Positions 16,451 to 25,125 of a stretch of 43,939 bases of DNA are shown one piece after another; position 1 is the stretch's first letter, and each line of letters opens with the position of its first letter. The position numbers and the translations under genes are program-made. This DNA is from Komagataeibacter diospyri. Lineage in GTDB: Bacteria > Pseudomonadota > Alphaproteobacteria > Acetobacterales > Acetobacteraceae. A model generated the notes under the pieces. The model saw only the letters and a program-made list of their open reading frames with translations, was not told the origin of the DNA and searched no databases. The stretch covers positions 1 to 43,939 of the forward strand of contig NZ_BDLU01000027.1 of assembly GCF_006538165.1 (NCBI RefSeq). The letters are read 5' to 3'.

Positions 16451-16539
16451 TTGCGGCACAAGTTGGCGTGATTACGCGCCTGATGCAATCGGGTATGATA
16501 TGCGCACCGCCATGATGAAACATTTGTACTCATTTGCCC

Positions 16540-17496
16540 ATGCTGCGCCGGATTGATTCCTTCCTTGCCTGCCTGCTGGCCACCGTGGTGCTGGCAAGCG
16601 TGCTGCCCTGTTATGGGGTAGGGGTCAAAGTCTTCAATACCCTTGCGATAATCATGATCGCGAACATGTTCTTCCTGCAGGGTGCGCGCCTGTCGCGCCG
16701 GGCGGTGATGGAAGGGATGCTGGGGTGGCGAATCCATCTTGCCATCCTGTCATGCACGTTCGTCATGTTTCCCCTGATGGGCATGGCCTTGCATGCGGCG
16801 TTGCCGGGCATGCTGGATGCGTCCATGTGGACAGGTGTGCTGTTCCTGTGCTGCCTGCCATCAACGGTGCAGTCGTCCATCGCCTTCACCTCCATCGCGC
16901 GGGGAAACGTGGCCGCCGCCATCTGTTCGGCCACGCTGTCCAACATACTGGGCATTTTTCTGACCCCGCTTCTGGTGGGCATCATGTTCGGCCGGCATAC
17001 TGGCAACGGAAGCGGAGGGATCATGCCCATCGTGCTGCAGTTGCTGGTACCCTTCATTGCGGGGCAGGTGGCCCAGCCATGGATTGGGGAATGGGCGCAC
17101 CGGCACAAGAAACTGCTGTCCTTTTCCGACCGGGGTTCGATCCTCGTCGTGGTTTATACCGCTTTCAGCGAGGCCGTGACCCAGGGGTTGTGGCATCGCC
17201 TGCCGCCGCTGCAACTGGGGCGCGTGGCCGTGGTGGATGCGGGCCTGCTGGTGATCGTACTGGGGCTGACCCTGCTGGCGGGACGGCTTGGCCGCTTTCC
17301 CCGCGGGGACCGGATCGCCATCGTGTTCTGCGGATCCAAGAAATCACTGGCATCAGGGGTGCCAATCGCCAGCGTGCTGTTTCCGCCTGACGATGTCGGG
17401 CTGATTGTCCTGCCACTGATGATCTACCATCAGGTCCAGCTTTTCGTATGCGCGACACTGGCCCGGCGCATGGGTGCGCGCGGGGATGGGGACTGA
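16540..17496 (+). CDS. SBF-like (bile acid:sodium symporter family) membrane transporter
   Basis: This 318-residue polytopic membrane protein is predicted to have about 9-10 helices. It resembles the SBF-like/YfeH group of the bile acid:Na+ symporter superfamily (PF13593 type). The helpful motifs are FFLQGARLSRRAVMEGM, LPSTVQSSIAFTSIARGN (the unwound-helix region) and FCGSKKSLASGVPIASVLF. The transported solute is unknown; 'bile acid' is only the family name. I chose the ATG at 16540; a TTG two codons upstream is possible. It is divergent from the secreted unknown gene. It precedes a PLP decarboxylase by about 100 bp, so a joint role with an amine or acid is conceivable but unproven. Confidence 0.85.
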   Translation: MLRRIDSFLACLLATVVLASVLPCYGVGVKVFNTLAIIMIANMFFLQGARLSRRAVMEGMLGWRIHLAILSCTFVMFPLMGMALHAALPGMLDASMWTGVLFLCCLPSTVQSSIAFTSIARGNVAAAICSATLSNILGIFLTPLLVGIMFGRHTGNGSGGIMPIVLQLLVPFIAGQVAQPWIGEWAHRHKKLLSFSDRGSILVVVYTAFSEAVTQGLWHRLPPLQLGRVAVVDAGLLVIVLGLTLLAGRLGRFPRGDRIAIVFCGSKKSLASGVPIASVLFPPDDVGLIVLPLMIYHQVQLFVCATLARRMGARGDGD

Positions 17497-17593
17497 GCGG
17501 GTCATTCCCCCTCGCGCATGTCCGCATGGCCCGGTATGTAGGCGCGCCAGACAGGCCAGACCGGCCTGCAACCGCATGATATGGTGGAGAGAG

Positions 17594-19027
17594 ATGACAG
17601 GACTGGATCCGGACAACTGGGATGGGCTGCGCGCCCTTGGCCATCAGATGGTGGATGACATGATCGACCGTCTGTCCACCCTGCGCGACCGCCCGGTATG
17701 GCAGCCCATGCCCGAAGAATTGCGCGCGCGGTTGCGGACCGGCCTGCCGCATGATCCTACCCCACCGGAAGAACTGTACGCCCGCTTCCGCGAACTGGTC
17801 GAACCCTATTCCACCGGCAACGTGCATCCCGGCTTCATGGGCTGGGTGCATGGCGGGGGCACGGCGATCGGCATGCTGTCGGAACTGCTGGTGGGCGGGC
17901 TGAACGCAAATTGCGGCGGCAGGGATCATGCCCCGATCGAGGTCGAACGCGAGATCATCCGCTGGGCTGCCGAAATGTGCGGTTTTCCTGACACGACCAC
18001 CGGGCTGCTGGTCACCGGGTCGTCCATGGCGAACATGATTGCCGTCATCACCGCCAGCCGCGCCGTGCCTGATGGTCTGGAAATGCGGGCAAAGGGCGTG
18101 GGCACGCGCAAACTGGTGGGCTATGCCGCAACCACTGCCCATGGCTGCATTGCACGCGCATTCGACCTGACTGGTCTTGGCACCGACGCCCTGCGCGTGA
18201 TCCCGGTTGGCGCGGATAATCGCATGATCCTGCCCGAACTGGAACGCGCCATCGCCCGCGATCGCGCGGCGGGGCTGGAACCGTTCATGGTGATCGGCAC
18301 GGCGGGTACGGTGGATACCGGGGCGATTGATGACCTGAACACGCTGGCCGACATCGCGGCGCGTGAAAACATCTGGTTCCACGTCGATGGCGCGTTTGGT
18401 GCGCTCGCCATGCTGTCGGACGCGTTGCGGCCCGGCCTGCGGGGGCTGGAACGCGCGGACAGCGTGGCCTTCGATTTCCATAAATGGGCGCAGGTTCAGT
18501 ACGACGCGGGCTGCATCCTTGTCCGCCGTCCTGGCGCGCAGGCCGCAGCTTTCGCCCAGTCGCGCGCCTATCTTGCGCGGGAGGACCGGGGCCTTGCCAC
18601 CAACGCGCCATGGTACTGCGACCTTGGCCCCGACCTGTCACGCGGTTTCCGCGCGCTAAAAGTCTGGATGACGCTGGGCACCTATGGCGCGGATGGCATG
18701 GGCGACATGATCGCCAACTGCTGCGCCATTGCCCGGCACCTTGCAGACCGGATCAAGGCCAATCCCCGCCTGGAACTGCTGGCCCCGGTTACGCTGAACA
18801 TCGTGTGCTTCCGTATCATCGCCCCGGTGGCCGACCTGGACCATTTCAACGGGGAAGTGGTGAAGGATCTGCATGAAAGCGGGATTGCGGCCCCTTCGAC
18901 CACTGTCATCAACGGGCACAAGGCCATACGCGCTGCCATCGTCAACCACCGCACCACCAATGCGGATGTGGATCGCATGCTGGATGCGCTGCTGGACCTT
19001 GCGGACCATCGACTGACAGCGCGCTAA
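17594..19027 (+). CDS. Group II pyridoxal-phosphate decarboxylase (aromatic-amino-acid type)
   Basis: This 477-residue enzyme belongs to the group II PLP decarboxylases (DDC/TDC/GAD fold). The PLP lysine is in VAFDFHKWAQVQYDAG. The upstream region has HPGFMGWVHGGGTAIGMLSELLVGGLNANCGGRDHAPIEVEREIIRW and the FHVDGAFGA aspartate that holds the pyridine ring. These make a cytoplasmic amino-acid decarboxylase likely; aromatic substrates are suggested by length and motif style, but histidine, glutamate or other substrates cannot be excluded. The ATG at 17594 has GGAG four bases ahead; an in-frame ATG six codons upstream lacks one. A complete repeat copy starts about 13 bases after the stop. Confidence 0.85.
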   Translation: MTGLDPDNWDGLRALGHQMVDDMIDRLSTLRDRPVWQPMPEELRARLRTGLPHDPTPPEELYARFRELVEPYSTGNVHPGFMGWVHGGGTAIGMLSELLVGGLNANCGGRDHAPIEVEREIIRWAAEMCGFPDTTTGLLVTGSSMANMIAVITASRAVPDGLEMRAKGVGTRKLVGYAATTAHGCIARAFDLTGLGTDALRVIPVGADNRMILPELERAIARDRAAGLEPFMVIGTAGTVDTGAIDDLNTLADIAARENIWFHVDGAFGALAMLSDALRPGLRGLERADSVAFDFHKWAQVQYDAGCILVRRPGAQAAAFAQSRAYLAREDRGLATNAPWYCDLGPDLSRGFRALKVWMTLGTYGADGMGDMIANCCAIARHLADRIKANPRLELLAPVTLNIVCFRIIAPVADLDHFNGEVVKDLHESGIAAPSTTVINGHKAIRAAIVNHRTTNADVDRMLDALLDLADHRLTAR

Positions 19028-19039
19028 AACGCTGTTGAT

Positions 19040-19135
19040 AAAAAATAAAAGTTTTTTGGACGCCGTCTTTAAAAAAAGGCGGCGTTTTCCGAAGCATTTA
19101 AAAAAGCTTCACCAAAAACTTCTTTCAATTTGCAG
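19040..19135 (+). repeat. Dispersed two-hairpin repeat, copy E (complete)
   Basis: This is the clearest copy. Left arm AAAAGTTTTTTGG (19047-19059); GGC hairpin 19062-19083 (GCCGTC with GGCGGC); spacer GTTTTCC; GAAGC hairpin 19091-19110; right arm CCAAAAACTTCTTT (19112-19125); tail CAATTTGCAGGAT. The outer arms pair over about 10 bases, enclosing both hairpins as a three-way junction. It follows the decarboxylase stop and faces the convergent cobT gene, which has its own terminator next door. Confidence 0.85.
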
Positions 19136-19157
19136 GATATTTCGCGGGTAGAGTTTT

Positions 19158-19190
19158 GAAAAAGCCCTGCTCCATGACAGGGGCAGGGCT
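19158..19190 (-). terminator. Rho-independent terminator of cobT
   Basis: On the minus strand AGCCCTGC (19190-19183) pairs with GCAGGGCT (19170-19163) around a 12-base loop and is followed by TTTTTC. It lies nine bases beyond the cobT stop and fits an intrinsic terminator. Confidence 0.75.
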
Positions 19191-19198
19191 GATGGGGC

Positions 19199-21094
19199 CT
19201 AGCCGCCACGCCTGCGGCCGCGGGTGGCTTCTTCCTCAAACAGTTCGGACAGTTTCTTCATCATCGTGCCGCCCAGTTCCTCGGGATCGGTAATGGTCAC
19301 GGCTCGGCGGTAATAGCGCGTCACGTCATGGCCAATGCCGATGGCCAGCAGTTCAGTGCTGGTACGCGTCTCGATATGCGCAATGACTTCGCGCAGGTGA
19401 TTTTCCAGATACGATCCCGGATTGGCCGACAGCGTGCTGTCATCCACCGGCGCACCATCGGAAATCACCATCAGTATCCGCCTGCCTTCGGGTCGCGCGG
19501 CCAGACGCCGCTGCGCCCACAGCAGGGCCTCCCCGTCGATGTTTTCCTTCAACAGCCCCTCGCGCAGCATCAGCCCAAGGTTGCGCCGCGCGCGCCGCCA
19601 CGGCATGTCGGCCGCCTTGTAGATGATATGCCGCAGGTCGTTCAGCCGCCCGGGGTTCTCGGGCTTGCCTTCCTGTACCCACAGCTCCCGGCTGCGGCCC
19701 CCTTTCCACGCACGGGTGGTGAAACCCAGGACCTCCACTTTCACTGCGCAGCGTTCCAGTGTGCGGGCAAGGATGTCGCCACACATGGCGGCCACCGAAA
19801 TCGGCCGCCCGCGCATGGACCCCGAATTGTCGATCAGCAGGGTGACGACCGTATCGCGGAAATCGGTATCGCGCTCACGCTTGTACGACAGGGACAGCAT
19901 GGGATTGACCACGATGCGCGACAGGCGCCCCGCATCCAGCATCCCTTCTTCAAGATCGAATTCCCACGCACGCGTCTGCTGCGCCATAAGCTTGCGCTGC
20001 AGGCGGTTGGCCAGCTTGGACACCACGCCCTGCATGCTGACAAGCTGCTGGTCCAGCGTCTGGCGCAGGCGGAACAGTTCCTCCGCATCGCACAGGTCCT
20101 CGGCGGCTGTTTCCTCATCATACACGGTGGTGAAGGGGTGGTAGGTGGGGGTTGTCTCCTCCGCTTCCGCCTCGTTCTCACCGGGGCCGCCGGCTTCTTC
20201 CGACCCACTGGCCGATCCGCCCTGTTCGCCATCATCCGGGTCTTCATCACCCGCACCCGTGCCCTGTGACATCTGCATGGGCAGGGAATTGTCGTCTTCC
20301 TCCGGTCCTTCGTCCTGTGGCTCGGGCGTGGTGTCGTCGGTCTGTTCCTCGTTTTCGCTGCTGGCGGCTTCCGCTTCGGACGTACCGTCATCGGCCACTT
20401 CGTCCGGCGTGGTTTCCTGCTGCATCAGGTCACAAGCCATAAGCAGCCTGCGCGCGGCCTGCGCGAAATCACGCTGACTGTCCTGACGCGTCACCATTTC
20501 ATCCAGCGCGCGCATGGCGGCAGGCGGCAGGCTGTCGGACCATGCCTTCATAATGTCGCGCATGGACGCGGGCACGGGTCGGCCCGACATGCGCGCGCGC
20601 GCCAGCAGCCCAAGGGCAACCGGCGTGGGCAGCTTCGTATGGCTGGGCAGGCGGTCCAGCCCCATATCGGTGCATTCCTGCGCCAGACGGGCGTCAAGAT
20701 TGGCAGCGACCCCTGCCATATGCCGCGCGCCAAGGCTTTCGACCCGCGCCTGTTCCAGCACGTCATAGACTTCGCGCGCTTCACCCGCGGGCGGGCTGGC
20801 GCTGTCATGCAGCGCCACGTCATGATGGCGCAGGCGCAGGGCGGCGGCATCGGCCGCACCGCGCGTGCGGGTCATTTCGGCATCCGTCATCCGCCGTGAC
20901 GGATGGGACAGGCGGACATGCGTGCCGGTCACCGAAGCCCCCGACGGCACCGGACCACTGAGGAACGAGACCTCGGCCTGCGCCAGACCGCCCAGCGCAC
21001 GCACGGCGCCTACCGTCGCGCGCTTGAAGCCCTCGGCCTGACGGGCTTCCTCCTCGGCCTGTGGGGTAGGGGTTTTTTTCCGGTTATCACGCAT
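19199..21094 (-). CDS. cobT: Aerobic cobaltochelatase subunit CobT
   Basis: CobT, with CobS and CobN, inserts cobalt into hydrogenobyrinate diamide in the oxygen-dependent cobalamin pathway, using ATP. The 631-residue protein has an N-terminal helical region. A very acidic Glu/Asp/Ser-rich stretch follows (about 215-320, e.g. [14 protein letters not shown] runs). The C-terminal von Willebrand A domain carries the MIDAS motif [11 protein letters not shown] (about 415-425), with a later D-G-A-P segment. This architecture parallels the ChlD/BchD subunit of magnesium chelatase. It follows cobS on the same strand after 18 bases, so cobS-cobT is an operon. CobN and the rest of the cobalamin pathway are not in this window. 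Confidence 0.94.
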   Translation of the reverse strand: MRDNRKKTPTPQAEEEARQAEGFKRATVGAVRALGGLAQAEVSFLSGPVPSGASVTGTHVRLSHPSRRMTDAEMTRTRGAADAAALRLRHHDVALHDSASPPAGEAREVYDVLEQARVESLGARHMAGVAANLDARLAQECTDMGLDRLPSHTKLPTPVALGLLARARMSGRPVPASMRDIMKAWSDSLPPAAMRALDEMVTRQDSQRDFAQAARRLLMACDLMQQETTPDEVADDGTSEAEAASSENEEQTDDTTPEPQDEGPEEDDNSLPMQMSQGTGAGDEDPDDGEQGGSASGSEEAGGPGENEAEAEETTPTYHPFTTVYDEETAAEDLCDAEELFRLRQTLDQQLVSMQGVVSKLANRLQRKLMAQQTRAWEFDLEEGMLDAGRLSRIVVNPMLSLSYKRERDTDFRDTVVTLLIDNSGSMRGRPISVAAMCGDILARTLERCAVKVEVLGFTTRAWKGGRSRELWVQEGKPENPGRLNDLRHIIYKAADMPWRRARRNLGLMLREGLLKENIDGEALLWAQRRLAARPEGRRILMVISDGAPVDDSTLSANPGSYLENHLREVIAHIETRTSTELLAIGIGHDVTRYYRRAVTITDPEELGGTMMKKLSELFEEEATRGRRRGG

Positions 21095-21112
21095 GCCTTG
21101 CCTGCCCTGTCA

Positions 21113-22138
21113 TCAGCCCCTGGGCGCCAGCGGACTGGCGTTGAAGCAGCGCTGGTAATATTCCGCCACCGTCGGGCGTTCCGCCTCGTCACACTTGTTG
21201 AGGAAGGTAACGCGGAACGCAAAGGCAAGATCATTGAAGATACGGAAGTTTTCAGCCCAGCTTATGACCGTGCGTGGCGACATGACGGTAGAGATATCGC
21301 CCGCAATGAAACCCGACCGCGTCAGGTCCGCCAGTGCGACCATGCTTTCCACCCGCTTGCGTCCGGCTTCATCCTTGTCGGGGTCGATGCCCATCTTGGC
21401 CATCACGATCGCCGTTTCCTGCGCATGAGGCAGGTAGTTCAGGGTAGTCACGATATTCCAGCGGTCCATCTGGCCCTGATTGATCTGCTGCGTGCCGTGG
21501 TACAGCCCCGTCGTATCGCCCAGGCCGACCGTGTTGGCGGTGGCGAACAGGCGGAAGAAGGGATGCGGGCGGATGACCCGGTTCTGATCCAGAAGCGTCA
21601 GGTGCCCCTCGATTTCCAGCACGCGCTGGATCACAAACATCACGTCGGGACGGCCTGCGTCATATTCGTCGAATACCAGCGCGCAGGGATGCTGCAGGCC
21701 CCATGGCAGCAGGCCTTCGCGGAATTCGGTGATCTGCTGACCATCCTTCAGCACGATCGCGTCCTTGCCGATCAGGTCGATGCGCGAGATGTGACTGTCG
21801 AGATTGATGCGCACGCTGGGCCAGTTCAGACGGGCCGCCACCTGTTCGATATGAGATGACTTGCCCGTGCCGTGATAGCCCTGGACCATGACGCGGCGGT
21901 TGAACGCAAACCCCGCCAGGATGGCCAGCGTGGTATCATGGTCAAATTTGTAGGACGGATCGATGTCCGGCACATGATCGGTGCGGACCGAGAAGGCGGG
22001 CACCTTGATATCACTATCGATACCGAACACGTCGCGCGCCGAAACCTGCAGGTCGGGAGCGGACACGGCCGAGATGTCGGGAAGCGGCGTACCGTTGGCG
22101 TCCGCTGCGGCGGTTATCAGGTCTGCGGGTTCGTTCAT
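21113..22138 (-). CDS. cobS: Aerobic cobaltochelatase AAA+ subunit CobS
   Basis: CobS is the ATPase ring subunit that works with CobT to power cobalt insertion by CobN. The 341-residue protein has the AAA+ core with Walker [20 protein letters not shown] (about 85-103) and Walker [24 protein letters not shown]. The sensor-like [30 protein letters not shown] and the C-terminal [23 protein letters not shown] are typical of CobS. The N-terminal 60 residues ([30 protein letters not shown]) are also typical. The J-domain gene lies about 160 bp upstream on the same strand, a neighbourhood conserved in alphaproteobacteria as I recall it. cobT starts 18 bases downstream. Confidence 0.95.
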   Translation of the reverse strand: MNEPADLITAAADANGTPLPDISAVSAPDLQVSARDVFGIDSDIKVPAFSVRTDHVPDIDPSYKFDHDTTLAILAGFAFNRRVMVQGYHGTGKSSHIEQVAARLNWPSVRINLDSHISRIDLIGKDAIVLKDGQQITEFREGLLPWGLQHPCALVFDEYDAGRPDVMFVIQRVLEIEGHLTLLDQNRVIRPHPFFRLFATANTVGLGDTTGLYHGTQQINQGQMDRWNIVTTLNYLPHAQETAIVMAKMGIDPDKDEAGRKRVESMVALADLTRSGFIAGDISTVMSPRTVISWAENFRIFNDLAFAFRVTFLNKCDEAERPTVAEYYQRCFNASPLAPRG

Positions 22139-22296
22139 CTGCTTTTTCTCGTCCGTCGCTTCATATGGTTTGGCCCGCCATGACAGCGCAGGGCGGCATA
22201 TCAGGCCGTAAGTATAGGTCTAGCTGTAACGATCGACCAGTGCCGGGTTTCAGTGCGCTTGCGATCCCATGCCCGAAAGCAGGAGGACAGGGGCCA

Positions 22297-22926
22297 TCAT
22301 GCGCTGCGGGCCATGTCATCCCGCCCGGCGGTGGTGACCAGGTGGGCGCGCACGGTGGCATAGGCGATGTTGATGCCCTTGAACCGTTCTTCCGCCTTGC
22401 GGTCCCCTCCGTTGGCATCAGGGTGATGCTGGCGGGCAAGGTCCTTGTACCGGGCCTTGAGTTCCGCCATCGACACGGGCCAGCCAAGGTCGAGCACACC
22501 CAGCGGATATTTCAGCGCCTGTGGCGCTTCCGCCCGACGGTCTTCTTCCTGCCGCGCGCGTGCACGGCTGCGTGCGCGGGCCTTCGCCGCCCCCTTCAGC
22601 AGGTCAAGCGGGTCAAGCACTTCTTCCTCACTGAAGGCATGGGCAGCGCTGCCCTGTCCCAGCTTCCATGACGGCCGGTTCCATGACGTATCGGCGCGGA
22701 TATGCGCCTCGATCTGTCCGGGGGACATGCCGCGGTAGAAATCCCAGTTCGCGTTGTACTCGCGTACGTGCTGCAGGCAGAACCAGAAATAACTGTTCAG
22801 CGCATCACGCGAACGCGGGGCACGGTAACCCGCGGGCTGGTCGCAGCCATGCATGTCACAGCAGCGGTCCGGCGCATCGGGTTCGGGGTCAAAGGCGCGG
22901 TGCCGGGTGTTCCTTCTCTTCATCAT
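22297..22926 (-). CDS. J-domain (DnaJ-like) protein
   Basis: This 209-residue protein has a C-terminal J domain (about 150-200) with the essential HPD tripeptide in KARYKDLARQHHPDANGGDRKAEERF, which stimulates an Hsp70 ATPase. It lacks the G/F and zinc-finger regions of true DnaJ. The N-terminus has a small Cys/His-rich patch (RCCDMHGCDQPAGYRAP), possibly metal-binding. Then comes YFWFCLQHVREYNANWDFYRGM, a segment conserved in alphaproteobacterial proteins found next to cobS/bolA. Its client is unknown; proximity to a metal chelatase and BolA hints at metal or Fe-S protein handling. Two adjacent ATGs at 22926 and 22923 are possible starts. It is divergent from bolA across 79 bp. Confidence 0.85.
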   Translation of the reverse strand: MMKRRNTRHRAFDPEPDAPDRCCDMHGCDQPAGYRAPRSRDALNSYFWFCLQHVREYNANWDFYRGMSPGQIEAHIRADTSWNRPSWKLGQGSAAHAFSEEEVLDPLDLLKGAAKARARSRARARQEEDRRAEAPQALKYPLGVLDLGWPVSMAELKARYKDLARQHHPDANGGDRKAEERFKGINIAYATVRAHLVTTAGRDDMARSA

Positions 22927-23005
22927 TGTCGTTATGTGCGCCTGTTCATGCTTCGTGCAAGAGCGAAGCTGTGCAATGAATGATCCCGCTATCATGGAGC
23001 CGCCA

Positions 23006-23320
23006 ATGGAACAGCAAGCAACCGGCCGGGCCGGACGGATCGAACGCATCATACGCGAACATCTCGCCCCCGTGGAACTGCGCATACAAGATGACAGCGC
23101 CCGCCACGCCCACCACGTCCATGTGCGTGATAATGGCGTACAGGCAGGTGAAAGCCACTATAACGTGCTGATCGTCAGCCCCGCGTTCGAAGGGATGGGC
23201 CGGGTGCAGCGTTCGCGCATGGTGCATGACCTGCTGGCGGAGGAATTCGCGGGGGGCATGCATGCCCTGTCGCTCATGCTGCGCACGCCTGAGGAGCAGG
23301 CACGGATGAACGCAGCATGA
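23006..23320 (+). CDS. bolA: BolA-family protein
   Basis: BolA proteins pair with monothiol glutaredoxins and take part in Fe-S cluster trafficking or stress morphology control. This one is 104 residues, with RIERIIREHLAPVELRIQDDSARHAHHVH (the BolA fold opening and its conserved His). The VLIVSPAFEGMGRVQRSRMVHDLLAEEF helix-strand segment follows. I prefer the ATG at 23006 because GGAG lies six bases upstream; in-frame ATGs at 22976 and 22994 would add up to ten residues. The stop overlaps the LolA-like gene as ATGA (23317-23320). The dithiol GrxC encoded at 30793 is probably not its partner. Confidence 0.92.
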   Translation: MEQQATGRAGRIERIIREHLAPVELRIQDDSARHAHHVHVRDNGVQAGESHYNVLIVSPAFEGMGRVQRSRMVHDLLAEEFAGGMHALSLMLRTPEEQARMNAA

Positions 23321-23940
23321 AACCCGCCTTTCCCTTCGCCACGCGACGACTGATGATGGGGGGCCTGCTGACGCTGCTGGCCGCCTGCGCGGGTGCGCCC
23401 GTGCAGCAGCCCGACCAGCAGGCGGACATCGCCCGCGTCGAGGCCTATCTCAATACCTCTGACGGGTTGCAGGCCAATTTTGTGCAGACCTGGCCCGATG
23501 GCGGGAAGGGGCAGGGCGTGATGCATTACGACCCGGGTCGCCTGCGGCTGGATTACGAAACGCCAGGGTCGATGAAGCTGGTCGCACAGAACGGGCACCT
23601 GCTGTTTGTGGACCACCGCCGCGAATCGGTCACCCGCATGTCACTGGGGCACCAGCCGCTTGGCCTGCTGCTGGACCAGCCCGTGCACCTGTCGGGACTG
23701 ATCTCGGTCACGGCGGTGCAGCACGGGCAGAACAGCCTGCAGGTCTCACTGGCGCGGCGCGACAGCGAATCACAGGGAATCCTGACACTCGGCTTTTCCG
23801 ATATCGCCGGAAAACTGTCGCTGCTGGTGATCGAGATGACAGACGTGGAACGCCAGCATATCCGCCTTGACCTGACCGACACCACCGTCAGTGGCCAGAA
23901 ATGGCCTGACGCGATATTTACCCTGTCGGCCAGCAATTAG
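23317..23940 (+). CDS. LolA-family outer-membrane lipoprotein carrier-like protein
   Basis: LolA-fold proteins carry lipoproteins across the periplasm to the outer membrane. This 207-residue protein shows ARVEAYLNTSDGLQANFVQTWPDGGKGQGVMHYDPGRLRLDYETPGSMKLVAQNGHLLFVDHRRE, the standard LolA start. A beta-rich remainder ends in TVSGQKWPDAIFTLSASN. An oddity is the leader, which ends in LLAACAGAP and so contains a lipobox (LAAC at about residues 21-24). This predicts a lipid-anchored protein rather than the usual soluble LolA. Either signal peptidase I cuts nearby or this is a tethered LolA relative. It is translationally coupled to bolA and convergent with lipB. Confidence 0.85.
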   Translation: MKPAFPFATRRLMMGGLLTLLAACAGAPVQQPDQQADIARVEAYLNTSDGLQANFVQTWPDGGKGQGVMHYDPGRLRLDYETPGSMKLVAQNGHLLFVDHRRESVTRMSLGHQPLGLLLDQPVHLSGLISVTAVQHGQNSLQVSLARRDSESQGILTLGFSDIAGKLSLLVIEMTDVERQHIRLDLTDTTVSGQKWPDAIFTLSASN

Positions 23941-23961
23941 GCGCGTACCCGGCGCGCAGGC

Positions 23962-24636
23962 TTACCCCCGCACGCCGGGAATCGGGCCAAAGCAGTCCGG
24001 CCATGTGGCCGCAAGCGCTGCGTCCACTTCATCCATGCTGACATCCCTTCCCAGCTTCTTCAGGCTGGTGACGCCATATTCACTGATGCCGCACGGCACG
24101 ATCCCGCCAAAATCACTGAGGTCCGGGGCGACGTTGATCGCAATCCCGTGCCAGCTGACCCAGCGCGAGACACGCACCCCGATGGCCGCGATCTTTTCCT
24201 CGCGCCCTGTGGCGGGATCGACCACCCATACGCCAATGCGGTCCGCACGGCGTTCCCCCTCGACACCAAAATGGCGCAGCGTGCGGATGATCCATTCTTC
24301 CAGCGTATGGACATAGGCACGCAGGTCGCGCGCGGGCGCCATGCCGTGGGGCCGGGTCAGGTCCAGCATGGCGTAGGCCACGCGCTGCCCCGGCCCGTGA
24401 TACGTCCACTGTCCGCCACGCCCGGCAGGGTAGGTGGGATAGCCACGCGGGTTGAACAGGTCCGAATCCTTCGCCGACGTCCCGGCGGTATAGGTGGGGG
24501 GATGCTCCAGCAGCCACACCCGTTCAGGCAGCGCGCCCGCGCGGATACCCTGTGCCTGGGCCTCCATTTCCGCCAGCGCGGTGGGGTAGGGAACCAGATT
24601 TGGCGCCCTGTGCCATAAAAACTCGTTTTCAGTCAT
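23962..24636 (-). CDS. lipB: Octanoyl-ACP:protein octanoyltransferase LipB
   Basis: LipB moves octanoate from acyl-carrier protein to lipoyl domains, the first step of lipoate synthesis for 2-oxoacid dehydrogenases and the glycine cleavage system. The protein is 224 residues. [11 protein letters not shown] near residue 42, [43 protein letters not shown] (catalytic lysine) and [15 protein letters not shown] (catalytic cysteine) are all present. I use the ATG at 24636, with GGAAGG about ten bases upstream; an ATG at 24654 adds six residues. It is convergent with the LolA-like gene and ends 21 bases from it. No lipA is present in this window. Confidence 0.94.
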   Translation of the reverse strand: MTENEFLWHRAPNLVPYPTALAEMEAQAQGIRAGALPERVWLLEHPPTYTAGTSAKDSDLFNPRGYPTYPAGRGGQWTYHGPGQRVAYAMLDLTRPHGMAPARDLRAYVHTLEEWIIRTLRHFGVEGERRADRIGVWVVDPATGREEKIAAIGVRVSRWVSWHGIAINVAPDLSDFGGIVPCGISEYGVTSLKKLGRDVSMDEVDAALAATWPDCFGPIPGVRG

Positions 24637-24714
24637 TGCCCGCGCGCCTTCCATCGGTTATACGCCCCTTCATCGTCATGACGGTATCGCCCAGTCGATC
24701 ATCGTTGTCACGTT

Positions 24715-24800
24715 GCGGCCATGGCGGAATGGTAGACGCGCAAGCTTGAGGTGCTTGTGGGGGCAACCCCGTGGAAGTTCGAGTCTTCTTGGCCGCACCA
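24715..24800 (+). tRNA. tRNA-Leu (anticodon GAG)
   Basis: The acceptor arms GCGGCCA (24715-24721) and TGGCCGC (24790-24796) pair perfectly, with discriminator A and an encoded CCA (24798-24800). The anticodon stem CAAGC/GCTTG holds loop TTGAGGT, giving anticodon GAG, which reads CUC and CUU. The D-arm GCGGAATGGTAGACGC and a long variable arm (GGGGGCAACCCC) are typical of leucine tRNAs. The T arm is GTTCGAGTC. It stands alone between lipB and galU. Confidence 0.96.
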
Positions 24801-24873
24801 GTTTTTCCTGAAAATTGATGAAAACGGATCATGCCCCATCGGGGCAGTATGTCCATTGCATACATGCAATTCC

Positions 24874-24912
24874 GGCATATCGGGATTCTGTCATTCCGAT
24901 CATCCCGATGCC
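24874..24912. repeat. Inverted repeat with tandem 9-mers
   Basis: ATCGGGAT (24879-24886) pairs with ATCCCGAT (24902-24909), and GGC (24874-24876) with GCC. The right side is two tandem 9-mers, CATTCCGAT (24892-24900) and CATCCCGAT (24901-24909), so the left arm has two possible partners. It lies 75 bases after the tRNA and could affect tRNA 3' processing or be a protein site. Confidence 0.45.
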
Positions 24913-25113
24913 CGAAATGGTTCTGCATGCGTACATGTCATGCATACGCGGCAGGGACCGGTACAGACATGTCATAAAAAAGTCATAATATTTCCGCACA
25001 AAAAGCCGCTATCTACCTCAGGAGATATGGACATCCTGGCAACCCGATGCCATGCGCGGGTGGTTACAAAACGTTTCGTATCAGCGGCATGGACTGGCGT
25101 GAGGGAAGAATCG

Positions 25114-25125
25114 TGATTTAAATCA
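25114..25125. promoter_or_regulatory. FNR/FixK-like palindrome upstream of galU
   Basis: TGATTTAAATCA is a perfect 12-bp palindrome with the TGAT-N4-ATCA half-site arrangement of the CRP/FNR regulator family (the outer bases are G and T rather than the consensus T and A). It sits 128 bases before the galU GTG, in range for control of that gene. Confidence 0.45.

Noticed and set aside
23947..23979. CCCGGCG/CGCCGGG inverted repeat as a lolA-lipB terminator
   Set aside because: The arms are only seven bases, the loop is long (18 bases) and the right arm lies in the lipB coding end.
24715..24800. tRNA-Leu as an integration site of a genomic island
   Set aside because: There is no integrase and no repeated copy of the tRNA 3' end in the window; galU follows normally.
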